A DNA stretch of 64,000 bases, taken from the NCBI RefSeq assembly GCF_947491715.1, contig NZ_CANLKR010000001.1, positions 1 through 64,000 of the forward strand, written 5' to 3'. The notes beneath the pieces are model-generated. The model was not told where the DNA came from. It made no database searches and saw nothing but the letters and a program-made list of their open reading frames with translations. The stretch is from an uncultured Shewanella sp. GTDB taxonomy: Bacteria; Pseudomonadota; Gammaproteobacteria; Enterobacterales; Shewanellaceae. Position numbers and translations under genes: made by a program. Shown one piece after another: positions 20,070 through 29,634 of this stretch (position 1 is the stretch's first letter; each line of letters begins with the position of its first letter).

Positions 20070-20993
20070 GTGTCGGTCATTTTATATATATTGATTGTGT
20101 TACTTTGGGGACTGTCTTGGATCGCCATTAAATGGCAGCAAGGGGATGTGGCCATTTTAGTGTCTATTTTTTATCGTTTTGCGTTAGCGGGGATTATCCT
20201 TTTTATTGCGGGAAAATGTTTGAATAAATTGCAGGCGGTTAACTTTAGACAGCATAAGTTTCTTCTATTGCAGGGGTTATGCTTATTTAGTTTTAACTTT
20301 ATCGCGTTTTACTATTCGACGCACTATATTGCCAGTGGGCTCACTGCGGTGATGATGGCCTGTACACCGATTTTCAATGCGCTGCATGGAAGGCTATTTT
20401 ATCAAACACGGACAAATGGTTACTTCTGGTTAGGCATGCTGGTGGGCTTAACGGGGATCAGTTTGTTATTCATTGATGAATTTAAAACCGCTTCATTATC
20501 ACATGATCTCTTCATCGGCATTGGGTTATCCCTGTTAGGCACTTGGTGTTTTTCGATGGGAAATATGATTAGCATACGCCATACTCGCTCGCAATTGCAG
20601 CCTTACACAGCAACGACTTATGCTATGTTTTACGGCAGTATGGCACTGTTAATAATGATAGTGCTTCAAGGTATTCCTTTTACCCTTGACGTTTCCTTTT
20701 TATATTTGGGCAGTCTATTTTATTTGACAGTGCCCGCATCGGTATTGGGGTTCACGCTTTACTTAGTCTTGGTAAATCGAATAGGGGCTCATAACGCCGC
20801 TTATGTATTGCTATTGACGCCAATGATTGCACTTATGGTATCCAGTTTCTTTGAAGGATATCAATGGACAGGTTATTCGACTTTAGGCTTGTTGCTGATT
20901 GTTGTTGGTAATTTGATATCACAGTTTAAAATGACATACTTTACGCGAATAAAGTGTTGGTTTATTGGCAAACAAATGGGAGCAGGCTTTTGA
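20070..20993 (+). CDS. EamA/DMT-family transporter
   Basis: Inner-membrane protein of 307 residues with about ten hydrophobic segments arranged as two repeats of five, the drug/metabolite transporter pattern: WGLSWIAIKWQ at the start of the first half, GLTAVMMACTPIFNAL, then GTWCFSMGNMISIR and APxSVLG-like PASVLGFTLYLVL with LLTPMIALMVSSFFEG in the second. The GTG start is supported by GGGAGGTTATT directly upstream. It probably exports a small metabolite; the substrate cannot be inferred. A six-unit tandem repeat lies just upstream. The last 25 residues are basic and probably cytoplasmic. Confidence 0.88.
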   Translation: MSVILYILIVLLWGLSWIAIKWQQGDVAILVSIFYRFALAGIILFIAGKCLNKLQAVNFRQHKFLLLQGLCLFSFNFIAFYYSTHYIASGLTAVMMACTPIFNALHGRLFYQTRTNGYFWLGMLVGLTGISLLFIDEFKTASLSHDLFIGIGLSLLGTWCFSMGNMISIRHTRSQLQPYTATTYAMFYGSMALLIMIVLQGIPFTLDVSFLYLGSLFYLTVPASVLGFTLYLVLVNRIGAHNAAYVLLLTPMIALMVSSFFEGYQWTGYSTLGLLLIVVGNLISQFKMTYFTRIKCWFIGKQMGAGF

Positions 20994-21087
20994 TTGAAGG
21001 CTAATAGCATTTTTTTGAGGTGTTTATCTATGGAAGAGTGTTGTTAACCATAACCTTGTTGGTTTAATCGCTTCCAGCGGGGGGGAT

Positions 21088-21165
21088 GTCGTGGATCCCC
21101 ATCCTGCGGAGTGTGGGTATTAAGCTTCGCTTAATGGGAGATCGTGAGTGCCCACTTACACTGGG
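21088..21165 (+). repeat. REP-like palindromic element, copy 1
   Basis: This 78-bp element matches copy 2 (21258-21335) at 71 of 78 positions by hand alignment with no gaps. The core is a cruciform: GTGGG pairs with a distal CCCAC, and inside it ATTAAGC-TTC-GCTTAAT forms a perfect 7-bp stem. Elements of this type are usually mobilised by REP-associated tyrosine transposases encoded elsewhere. Confidence 0.85.
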
Positions 21166-21257
21166 CTATTAAAAACTAGCGTTTGGCTTTGATATGTATT
21201 CGTTAGTGCTTTTCAACTTGTTACTTTATTGATGTTAATTTGCTGCCGCAGGCTGAG

Positions 21258-21335
21258 GTCGTGGATTCCCATCCTGCGGTATGTGGGTATTAAGCGTCGC
21301 TTAATGGAAGATCGTGAGTTCCCACTCACACTGGG
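21258..21335 (+). repeat. REP-like palindromic element, copy 2
   Basis: Second copy of the 78-bp element, in the same orientation and 92 bases after copy 1. The inner hairpin is kept (ATTAAGC-GTC-GCTTAAT), as is the outer GTGGG/CCCAC pairing, while several substitutions fall outside the stems. A further hairpin (ATTAGGAGGA paired with its complement) directly follows at 21336-21368. Confidence 0.85.
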
Positions 21336-21811
21336 ATTAGGAGGACTGCTCGTCCTTATCCTCCTAATAACCTCCATAACACCCTGCGGAGTGAAAGGCA
21401 TTGGTTAGCTGCCTTGTGCTTATGGAATAAATGACTAACATTTCCGATGCTACATCCCTATAGCCCGAAAATTAAACAGACATCTTTGTCTATTTTACGC
21501 CATTTATTTCAATGCCCATCAGCCACTCCGATGGGGATTTAGAAGCAAAAGCTGTGCGCTGCTTTGAATTGGCCTGTCTTTAAATGAGAAGTGAAGTGGG
21601 GCAAGCGGATATTAGAATTATCAGTGAAACTTGTGAGTGAGATCGGATAATGGAGTGGGTTTTAGTACAAAAGAGCGATGTGGCTATAAGAAAATAGGTG
21701 GTAGATTAATTTAATAAATTAGTTGGTTAAGTGTTCATTACTATTTGATGCATTGTTTGAAAAACAACCTTAGGTGTCTTTGTTATGGTTTTAAGAGATA
21801 GGCATTAATTA

Positions 21812-22996
21812 ATGCTAAAACAAGTTTTTGATAGAGAGCAACTTTCTAAAGCACTTACATCGTCAGATGTTTGGCAATGGAATTTATTGTCTGATTATGA
21901 CGATGTTGAGGATGCGGTAGAGCATACTGTTAGGTATTGGAAGACACATAAGCTTACCTTATCATCATTAGAGACAAAGACAATAAAAAGTAAATCAGTT
22001 TTATTTCCTTTAATTATGGAAGATGCGTTTGCAATCAAGTTACTTGATCGATTTATTCGAAGAATTTACAAAGTGAGGCAATCAGATCGTAATCGCATAG
22101 TTAGACAGATAATAACGTTATTAGAGGACACAGGTAGTTATCATGTTCTTAGGTTAGATATTAAAAATTGTTATGAAAGTATACCATTTGAATTTCTTAT
22201 CAATAAGTTTAAAGATGACTCAATTCTTGCTCCAGTATGTATTAATTTATTAGATGAGATTCATACTGAACTTTATTTAGAACATGGTATAGAAGGTTTA
22301 CCTAGAGGCTTGTCAATAAGCCCGACACTTGCAGAATTGTATTTGGAAAGGCTAGATCAAAAAATTGCAGCACATCCCAATGTGATATATAGCGCAAGAT
22401 ATGTTGATGATATTATTGTTTTCACATCAGCAGGGAAGGAAAGTGTAGTACAAACTGATATCGAAGATTACATGAATAAAGAAATGGGCCTAACTCTCAA
22501 TGATCATACTAATAAGTACTTTAGTGGCCCTTCGAGTTCAGCAAATTTCGATTACTTAGGCTATGAGATCAAGGTGGAAGAAAAAAACAAGAAGCCAAAT
22601 CAAGTTAATGTAAAAATATCTCGCTCAAAACTGAATAAACTTAAGCGTAGAATAATGTTATGTTTTTTGGGAAATAAAAAACAAAATAATATTCCTCTTT
22701 TAAAAAGAAGGCTTGAATATCTATGTATGCTGAAAAGTGTACGAAAAAGTAAGAATGGTGATTTATTAGCGGGTCTTTCTCACAATTACCAATATGTGAC
22801 TGATGATTTTGAATGTTTAAAACCTATTGATGGTTTTCTTTGTCAGCAATTGGTTAATCCTAGGTTTGCTCTCAATCTACAAGAGCAAGATAAAATTAAG
22901 AAAGTATCAATATATGGTAATGTTAAAAAAGGAAATGTAGGGAAGTTTAGCAAGAAGCAAACTGTTAAAATAATGCGGGTTTGGCAGAATGCCTAA
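21812..22996 (+). CDS. drt3a: defence reverse transcriptase, Drt3a-like (UG3 class)
   Basis: Reverse transcriptase of 394 residues. Visible motifs are the RT A-box VLRLDIKNCYESIPF with catalytic Asp at 116, the B-box EGLPRGLSISPTLAE at 161-175, and the catalytic YVDD at 197-200 in SARYVDDIIVF. No maturase, HNH or nitrilase domain is seen, and there are no group II intron ends. The second RT gene overlaps its end by 8 bases. A short RT followed by a roughly 645-residue RT is the published architecture of DRT type 3 (UG3 plus UG8). By that model it copies an ACAC-type template in an associated RNA. The gene is visibly AT-rich compared with its flanks, suggesting acquisition. The RT call is near certain; the DRT3 subtype rests on architecture. 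Confidence 0.85.
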   Translation: MLKQVFDREQLSKALTSSDVWQWNLLSDYDDVEDAVEHTVRYWKTHKLTLSSLETKTIKSKSVLFPLIMEDAFAIKLLDRFIRRIYKVRQSDRNRIVRQIITLLEDTGSYHVLRLDIKNCYESIPFEFLINKFKDDSILAPVCINLLDEIHTELYLEHGIEGLPRGLSISPTLAELYLERLDQKIAAHPNVIYSARYVDDIIVFTSAGKESVVQTDIEDYMNKEMGLTLNDHTNKYFSGPSSSANFDYLGYEIKVEEKNKKPNQVNVKISRSKLNKLKRRIMLCFLGNKKQNNIPLLKRRLEYLCMLKSVRKSKNGDLLAGLSHNYQYVTDDFECLKPIDGFLCQQLVNPRFALNLQEQDKIKKVSIYGNVKKGNVGKFSKKQTVKIMRVWQNA

Positions 22997-24926
22997 TATC
23001 ATCAAAGTAGACACTAAAGATAAGTTAAGGACGTTATTAACCGATGTTCTTCCCTATGAATTGCCATTATGGTTTTCCAATTTTTCTATGTATCAGAGAT
23101 TTAGTACACCAGCACATTTGAAAACATATCAGACAGTCTCTGGGCTTAATTTTAGCAAGAATGCTGGGGTTTATATTCCTTTGGATTATCATGTATGCCG
23201 AGGTGGTAATAAGACTCCTCGTACATTATCAATCATGCATCCCGTGGCTCAGCTTAAAGTATGTGATTTCTATGAAAAATATGATGATTTAATTGAATAT
23301 TATTGTACAAAATCAAAATATTCTTTAAGGCACCCTTATAGAAAATCAACCAAGTTTTACGGAAAAGTTCAAAATGGAGTAAAAGTAGCTGAAGGTGTTG
23401 AGAGTGCAGATGAAGAAAGAATTGTTTCAAGTTCCTATTTTAAATACAAAAAGTATCCCTTTTTATATCGTTTTTTCGAATCCTATGATTATCATAAGCT
23501 TGAAAAGCAGTTTCATAGTATGCTTCAGGTTGATGTTTCTAAGTGCTTTCCCAGTATCTATACACATTCAATTGGTTGGGCTGTTAAAAATAAACGCTTG
23601 GCTAAAGCGAAAGCAAAGGGAAGTTTTGATGGGGAATTTGATAACTTAATGCAGAACACAAATTATCGTGAGACCAATGGCATTATAATAGGGCCTGAAG
23701 TCAGTCGTATCTTTGCAGAGATTATTTTACAGAAAATCGATTTAAATTTAGTTGATAAAATGACTCAAAAGGACTACGAAATTTCTAAAGACTATAATTT
23801 TAGGCGTTATGTTGATGATTATTTTATTTTCTTTCGTTGTGATGAAGTTAAAATAGCCTTTATAAAAACATTAGAGTTAAGCTTGTTAGAGTATAAAATG
23901 TACTTAAATGAGGCTAAAACAACAATTGCCTCTAGACCCTTTGCTACTGACATTTCTTTGGCTAAACACACATTAAGTCATGCTGTAGTAGAGTACTTTG
24001 GTTCACGTTATAAGGGAACAAATACAGATCCTGAATCCATTGTTAAATTAAGAAATCCAAGTTTTAAAGCAAATAAGATAATAACTGAAATAAAAATGGC
24101 CTTAGCCAATCACAAGGTAGAATATAATTCCATTTCCAACTATCTGTTTAGTGCAATTACAAAGCGTACTCTTATATATTTATCAAAAGTAGCTGAAATC
24201 AACCAAAAAGAAGAATATCATTTGAATTGGTTGTTAGTTGACGTGGATGTACTTTTTTTTGTTCATGATATGGATATTAGAATAAGACCAACTGATAGAT
24301 TAGCGAGAATGATTTATGATCTGCTTGAAAAAACTTCGGGTTGGCCAGAAAGCCATAAAGAAATAATCCACAAGAAAATTTTCGACCATGTTAAGCAAGC
24401 AATCAATATTTTTATTAACTATGCGAATGATATTATTGGGCTTGAGACATTGAATCTATTGATTATATTAACAATGTTACCATCAAAATATCAGGTGACG
24501 GAGCATAAGCTGATAGAATATTTTGGTCTATTAGAGAAGCATTCAGAAACGAATGATTTTTATTTTCGTTGGGTAACATTCATGCTATATATACAAAAAG
24601 GTGAAAGTTATCATGAATTGCGAGAAAAATTGATTTTGGAAGCTAAAAATTACTTATTAAAGCATGATGATATGTTTATCAGTTCTGAGTACTTTATGTT
24701 TTACTTTGATTATTTGGCTTGCCCCTTTATCGATAGTTCAGTGAGAAAAAACATGATAGAAGAAGTAAAAAAAATCACTTTTTATAGTAAACGAAAAGAG
24801 GTTACTTCTTCAGGAGACGCACACATAAATATATTACTCAATAAAGACTTTATTGTTAGTTGGCGTGATCCAAGTTATTTGAAAAATAGTTTGGAAAAAA
24901 AGGAGTATATTTTTTCTTACAATTAG
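22989..24926 (+). CDS. drt3b: defence reverse transcriptase, Drt3b-like (UG8 class)
   Basis: Second RT, 645 residues. The RT core spans about residues 150-350: A-box MLQVDVSKCFPSIYTHSIGWA (Asp near 182), B-box NGIIIGPEVSRIFAEIIL near 231-248, and catalytic YVDD at 274-277 in FRRYVDDYFIFF. The FPSIYTHSI wording is typical of abortive-infection/unknown-group RTs. The C-terminal 300 residues are helical with no recognised enzyme motif, as in AbiK/UG proteins. The start overlaps drt3a by 8 bases, implying coupled translation. In the reported DRT3 mechanism this partner makes the complementary poly(AC) strand without a nucleic-acid template. That is recalled knowledge, not something the sequence shows. 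Confidence 0.85.
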   Translation: MPNIIKVDTKDKLRTLLTDVLPYELPLWFSNFSMYQRFSTPAHLKTYQTVSGLNFSKNAGVYIPLDYHVCRGGNKTPRTLSIMHPVAQLKVCDFYEKYDDLIEYYCTKSKYSLRHPYRKSTKFYGKVQNGVKVAEGVESADEERIVSSSYFKYKKYPFLYRFFESYDYHKLEKQFHSMLQVDVSKCFPSIYTHSIGWAVKNKRLAKAKAKGSFDGEFDNLMQNTNYRETNGIIIGPEVSRIFAEIILQKIDLNLVDKMTQKDYEISKDYNFRRYVDDYFIFFRCDEVKIAFIKTLELSLLEYKMYLNEAKTTIASRPFATDISLAKHTLSHAVVEYFGSRYKGTNTDPESIVKLRNPSFKANKIITEIKMALANHKVEYNSISNYLFSAITKRTLIYLSKVAEINQKEEYHLNWLLVDVDVLFFVHDMDIRIRPTDRLARMIYDLLEKTSGWPESHKEIIHKKIFDHVKQAINIFINYANDIIGLETLNLLIILTMLPSKYQVTEHKLIEYFGLLEKHSETNDFYFRWVTFMLYIQKGESYHELREKLILEAKNYLLKHDDMFISSEYFMFYFDYLACPFIDSSVRKNMIEEVKKITFYSKRKEVTSSGDAHINILLNKDFIVSWRDPSYLKNSLEKKEYIFSYN

Positions 24927-24929
24927 TTT

Positions 24930-25175
24930 ATGCCGTCTACCTCCGTAGGTTTCTGCATGCACTTTCTAGTGGTTAGTTTACTGTACCACGACTTTGGTGT
25001 TTGTATGGGCTGGGTTTGAAAGCTCTAGCCACACACACGATTGGGGGGAGGCGGCGCTCAATAAGCAATGATACAGAGAAATTATTAATTTCTATTTCAT
25101 CTCAATCGATGGGCAATAGACGGGTTACGATCAGCGCAGGCCCTATTTTTTCTTTATTTTTATCTCTTTGTTTTT
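24930..25175 (+). ncRNA. candidate DRT3 ncRNA with CACACACAC template
   Basis: The 270-bp gap after drt3b has no convincing gene but is rich in structure. It has a small ACCT-CCGT-AGGT hairpin near 24940, GTGGT/ACCAC at 24969-24989, GGCT/AGCC flanking 25008-25030, and then a single-stranded-looking CACACACAC at 25030-25038 followed by a G-rich run. A T-rich tail (ATTTTTTCTTTATTTTT) at about 25145-25161 would end the RNA. An AC-repeat template in an RNA beside the RT pair is what the DRT3 model requires. Boundaries and strand are inferred. Confidence 0.6.
25101..25119 (+). repeat. direct repeat left of the toxin-antitoxin module
   Basis: CTCAATCGATGGGCAATAG matches CTCAATTGACGGGCAATAG at 25882-25900 in 17 of 19 positions, same orientation. 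The two copies bracket the YoeB-YefM genes (25198-25720). This copy overlaps the end of the candidate ncRNA. Confidence 0.7.
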
Positions 25176-25197
25176 ATCTCTTGGTTGCAAGCTGTGA

Positions 25198-25467
25198 TTA
25201 ATGCTGATCGTAGTGGCCGCCTATAGCAAAGATATAAATGTATGTTTCATCAAACTTATAAATAAGCCTATCTTTTTGGGATAGGCGTTTTGACCATAAT
25301 CCTGAAAGGTTATGCTTAAGCGCTTCTGGTTTTCCTAAGCCTTTTGCAGGATCTGAACGTAACATTTCTTTTAAAATCTTACATAACGCTTTGTGGAGCT
25401 TTTTATCTGTCTCTCTCATTTGTTCATAAATAAGCCAGGTTTTACCTTCAAAAATCAGTGATCTCAT
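25198..25467 (-). CDS. yoeB: YoeB-family mRNA interferase toxin
   Basis: Toxin of the RelE superfamily, Txe/YoeB branch, 89 residues, which cleaves mRNA on the ribosome. GKPEALKHNLSGLWSKRLSQ is a near-exact YoeB signature. The catalytic residues of E. coli YoeB align as Glu48, Arg67 and His85. The C-terminal HYDQH is slightly longer than the usual HY end. The start overlaps the antitoxin gene by 20 bases, so the two are co-transcribed antitoxin first. The gene converges on the candidate DRT3 ncRNA, with its 3' end within 30 bases of that RNA's T-rich tail. Confidence 0.93.
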   Translation of the reverse strand: MRSLIFEGKTWLIYEQMRETDKKLHKALCKILKEMLRSDPAKGLGKPEALKHNLSGLWSKRLSQKDRLIYKFDETYIYIFAIGGHYDQH

Positions 25468-25720
25468 TCATTTGCTCTTCTGTTGGCGTATAACCTTTTT
25501 CATTTGTATGCGTTTTCATTGATTCTGAAATTTGCTGCATTAAGCTAATATTTTGAAGTACATGCAATGTTTCTTGATCTCTTGCCCAGTCATCAGCACT
25601 GACCACAATAAAGTCCTCACCAGTACGACGGGTCACTTTTAAGGGTTCATGTTCATTAACTGTTTGCTCAACATATGCTTTTAAGTTATCTCTAAACTTA
25701 TTAACGCTTACGCTATTCAT
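25448..25720 (-). CDS. yefM: YefM-family antitoxin
   Basis: Phd/YefM antitoxin of 90 residues. The N-terminal DNA-binding half reads MNSVSVNKFRDNLKAYVEQ and VTRRTGEDFIVVSADDW. The C-terminal half is longer than in E. coli YefM and acidic (GYTPTEEQMNEI), suited to wrapping the toxin. It neutralises YoeB and, as in other family members, should repress its own promoter; paired GTAC half-sites lie upstream at 25735-25754. Adjacent to the RT pair, it may help keep the island in the chromosome. Confidence 0.93.
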   Translation of the reverse strand: MNSVSVNKFRDNLKAYVEQTVNEHEPLKVTRRTGEDFIVVSADDWARDQETLHVLQNISLMQQISESMKTHTNEKGYTPTEEQMNEITDF

Positions 25721-25734
25721 AATTACTCTTGTGA

Positions 25735-25754
25735 TGTACGGTATTTCAGTACGA
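25735..25754 (-). promoter_or_regulatory. possible YefM operator
   Basis: TGTACGGTATTTCAGTACG contains two GTAC cores about 14 bases apart, 15-34 bases upstream of the antitoxin start. E. coli YefM binds TGTACA-type palindromes in its own promoter, so this is a reasonable but unproven autoregulatory site. Confidence 0.4.
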
Positions 25755-25881
25755 TTATGGGGTGGGAAATATCACATGTCAAGTTAGGTACTGGCTAGTC
25801 TACCTTATTGAGAATAACGTTCGCCGTATTATCGATGAAAAAGAATGGACGGGCATAATAACGCTTTATCCTCTTTCTATC

Positions 25882-25900
25882 CTCAATTGACGGGCAATAG
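25882..25900 (+). repeat. direct repeat right of the toxin-antitoxin module
   Basis: CTCAATTGACGGGCAATAG is the partner of the copy at 25101-25119 (17 of 19 matches). The pair could be remnants of an insertion of the toxin-antitoxin cassette, or a duplicated ncRNA end. Confidence 0.7.
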
Positions 25901-26115
25901 CGAGTGTTTATTGTTTGTTTTTTGAGCGCATTTTTTGGGTTTTTTAAACAAAGCTGCTGCTATTTTCCCTAATGGCAGTGCTATTTACATTAATTTGTTT
26001 TTATTTTCGTATTGTTTATGTATTAATTTTGTTATTTTTGTAGTCGAATAATGTGCGCATAGACAGTTCAATTCAGTCTTTTGTGTGATATCGCATTATG
26101 CTCAAAAGGACATTA

Positions 26116-26916
26116 ATGAATATGCATAAAATATTTTTGCTCATGACTGCTTGTATTACATTTTGTGCCCCACAGATTTTAGCATCGACTGATAAAAAAG
26201 CTGTGGTGTTATATGCTAAGCCAGCTAATACCAGTGAAGCTATGATAAAAAATCACCTGATCAATTTAGGTTTGATTGATGAAATAGTTGTGTATATAAA
26301 TGAAGAGTATTTGCTGCCGCAAACACTTACTTTTAAAATAGGGGCTAGGGATGGACCACTATATGATCCTATTTCAAATGAAATTTTTATACCTTATTTT
26401 TTTATTAAGGAGGCAAAGAACCGCTTTAGTGATGCACATTATTCTGAAACGAGAGTCAGTGTTGATGATGCAACATGGGATGCCCTGATGCACACCTTGC
26501 TGCATGAATTAGCTCACGCTCTTATTGCCATCTATAACTTACCTGTGGTGGGTAAAGAGGAAGATGCTGCGGATAGTTTGGCCACTATTTTGCTTATTGA
26601 GTTCTTTAATGAAGGGACTGAAATTGCAATAAGTGCAGCGGATCTATTTTACTTGGAAAGCGAAGATATTGTGGGTTCTGAAGAAGATTATTGGGACGAG
26701 CATAGTTTGGATATACAGAGGTTTTATAGCACTATTTGCCTTGTTTATGGGAGCTCTCCTGAAAAATACATAGACTTAGTGAATGATATGAACTTTTCTG
26801 AAAAGAGGTTAACGCTTTGTATTGATGAATATCAAAACTTATTAGATAACTGGATAGTGTTATTGAAACCACACCTTAAACCTATGAGTCGTGCGAGAAT
26901 GTTTGAGGCTGAATAA
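26116..26916 (+). CDS. secreted DUF4344-like putative metallopeptidase
   Basis: About 266 residues with a signal peptide (MNMHKIFLLMTACITFCAPQILA). The zinc-binding signature LLHELAHALIAI is followed about 20 residues later by EEDAADSLA, the layout of DUF4344 putative metallopeptidases. The chosen ATG at 26116 follows AAGGAC at good spacing; ATG 26098 is the longer alternative. It stands alone between the defence island and a convergent M4 protease gene. Substrate and role are unknown. A second catalytic acid is present in HELAH, so it may be active. Confidence 0.75.
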   Translation: MNMHKIFLLMTACITFCAPQILASTDKKAVVLYAKPANTSEAMIKNHLINLGLIDEIVVYINEEYLLPQTLTFKIGARDGPLYDPISNEIFIPYFFIKEAKNRFSDAHYSETRVSVDDATWDALMHTLLHELAHALIAIYNLPVVGKEEDAADSLATILLIEFFNEGTEIAISAADLFYLESEDIVGSEEDYWDEHSLDIQRFYSTICLVYGSSPEKYIDLVNDMNFSEKRLTLCIDEYQNLLDNWIVLLKPHLKPMSRARMFEAE

Positions 26917-27175
26917 GTGAACCTTTGCTTAGATCTGACATAGGCAGCACTGAGAGAAGGAATGCGCCTTGATGTCAATGCATTACTCAATCATTAAGAT
27001 TAAACATTGTTAAATAAGGCTATCTCTGATGAAGAGAGTATGATTGTGAAATGTGTATTACAGCCAAATTATCGGGGACGGAATGGCCTTATTACCGAAT
27101 AAGTCAGAGTTTATGACAAGAAATTTATGATAATAAAAGCTTAAAGCCGCCTAAGTCATAGTAAAGTCAAAAGAT
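26917..27175. other. intergenic sequence, no gene seen
   Basis: Between the DUF4344 gene and the terminator of the convergent M4 protease I see only short frames and no recognised repeat or structured RNA. Confidence 0.6.
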
Positions 27176-27208
27176 AAGCATGCCAACATAAATGATGTTG
27201 GCATGCTT
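27176..27208. terminator. strong hairpin between convergent peptidase genes
   Basis: A perfect 14-bp stem (AAGCATGCCAACAT and its complement) encloses a 5-base loop, 20 bases past the M4 protease stop. On the minus strand it is followed by ATCTTTT, a modest T-tract. Confidence 0.75.
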
Positions 27209-27228
27209 GAGGCGGGAGGATTAATGAC

Positions 27229-29634
<2,406 letters not shown>

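Larger units (their letters stand above)
20994..21811. other. 818-bp intergenic region with REP-like repeats
   Basis: No credible gene. The region holds two copies of a 78-bp REP-like element (annotated separately), a 10-bp-stem hairpin at 21336-21368, and a partial third copy of the CCTGCGGAGTG motif near 21383. The last 150 bases are AT-rich and presumably carry the promoter of the reverse-transcriptase genes. A 62-codon frame across the second repeat is considered spurious. Confidence 0.75.
25721..26115. other. intergenic region between antitoxin and DUF4344 gene
   Basis: This holds the antitoxin promoter side (25721-25800), a degenerate-looking stretch at about 25757-25887 that reads as an open frame containing VRRIIDEKEWTGI but lacks a start, and the second copy of the 19-bp direct repeat at 25882-25900. 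An AT-rich segment presumably carrying the promoter of the next gene follows. No complete gene was found. Confidence 0.5.

Noticed and set aside
21213..21401. 62-codon minus-strand frame in the gap before the RT genes
   Set aside because: It is built from the REP-like repeat copy and has no credible protein character.
21812..24926. Group II intron or retron interpretation of the RT genes
   Set aside because: Neither RT has maturase/HNH domains, there are no intron ends or exon-binding structure, and two adjacent RTs of these sizes with a downstream AC-tract RNA fit DRT3 better than a retron msr-msd.
25001..25201. 66-codon frame (MYGLGLKALATHTIG...) after the second RT gene
   Set aside because: No Shine-Dalgarno and poor protein character in the first half; it covers the structured, AC-tract-containing candidate ncRNA. 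The hydrophobic end comes from the T-rich tail.
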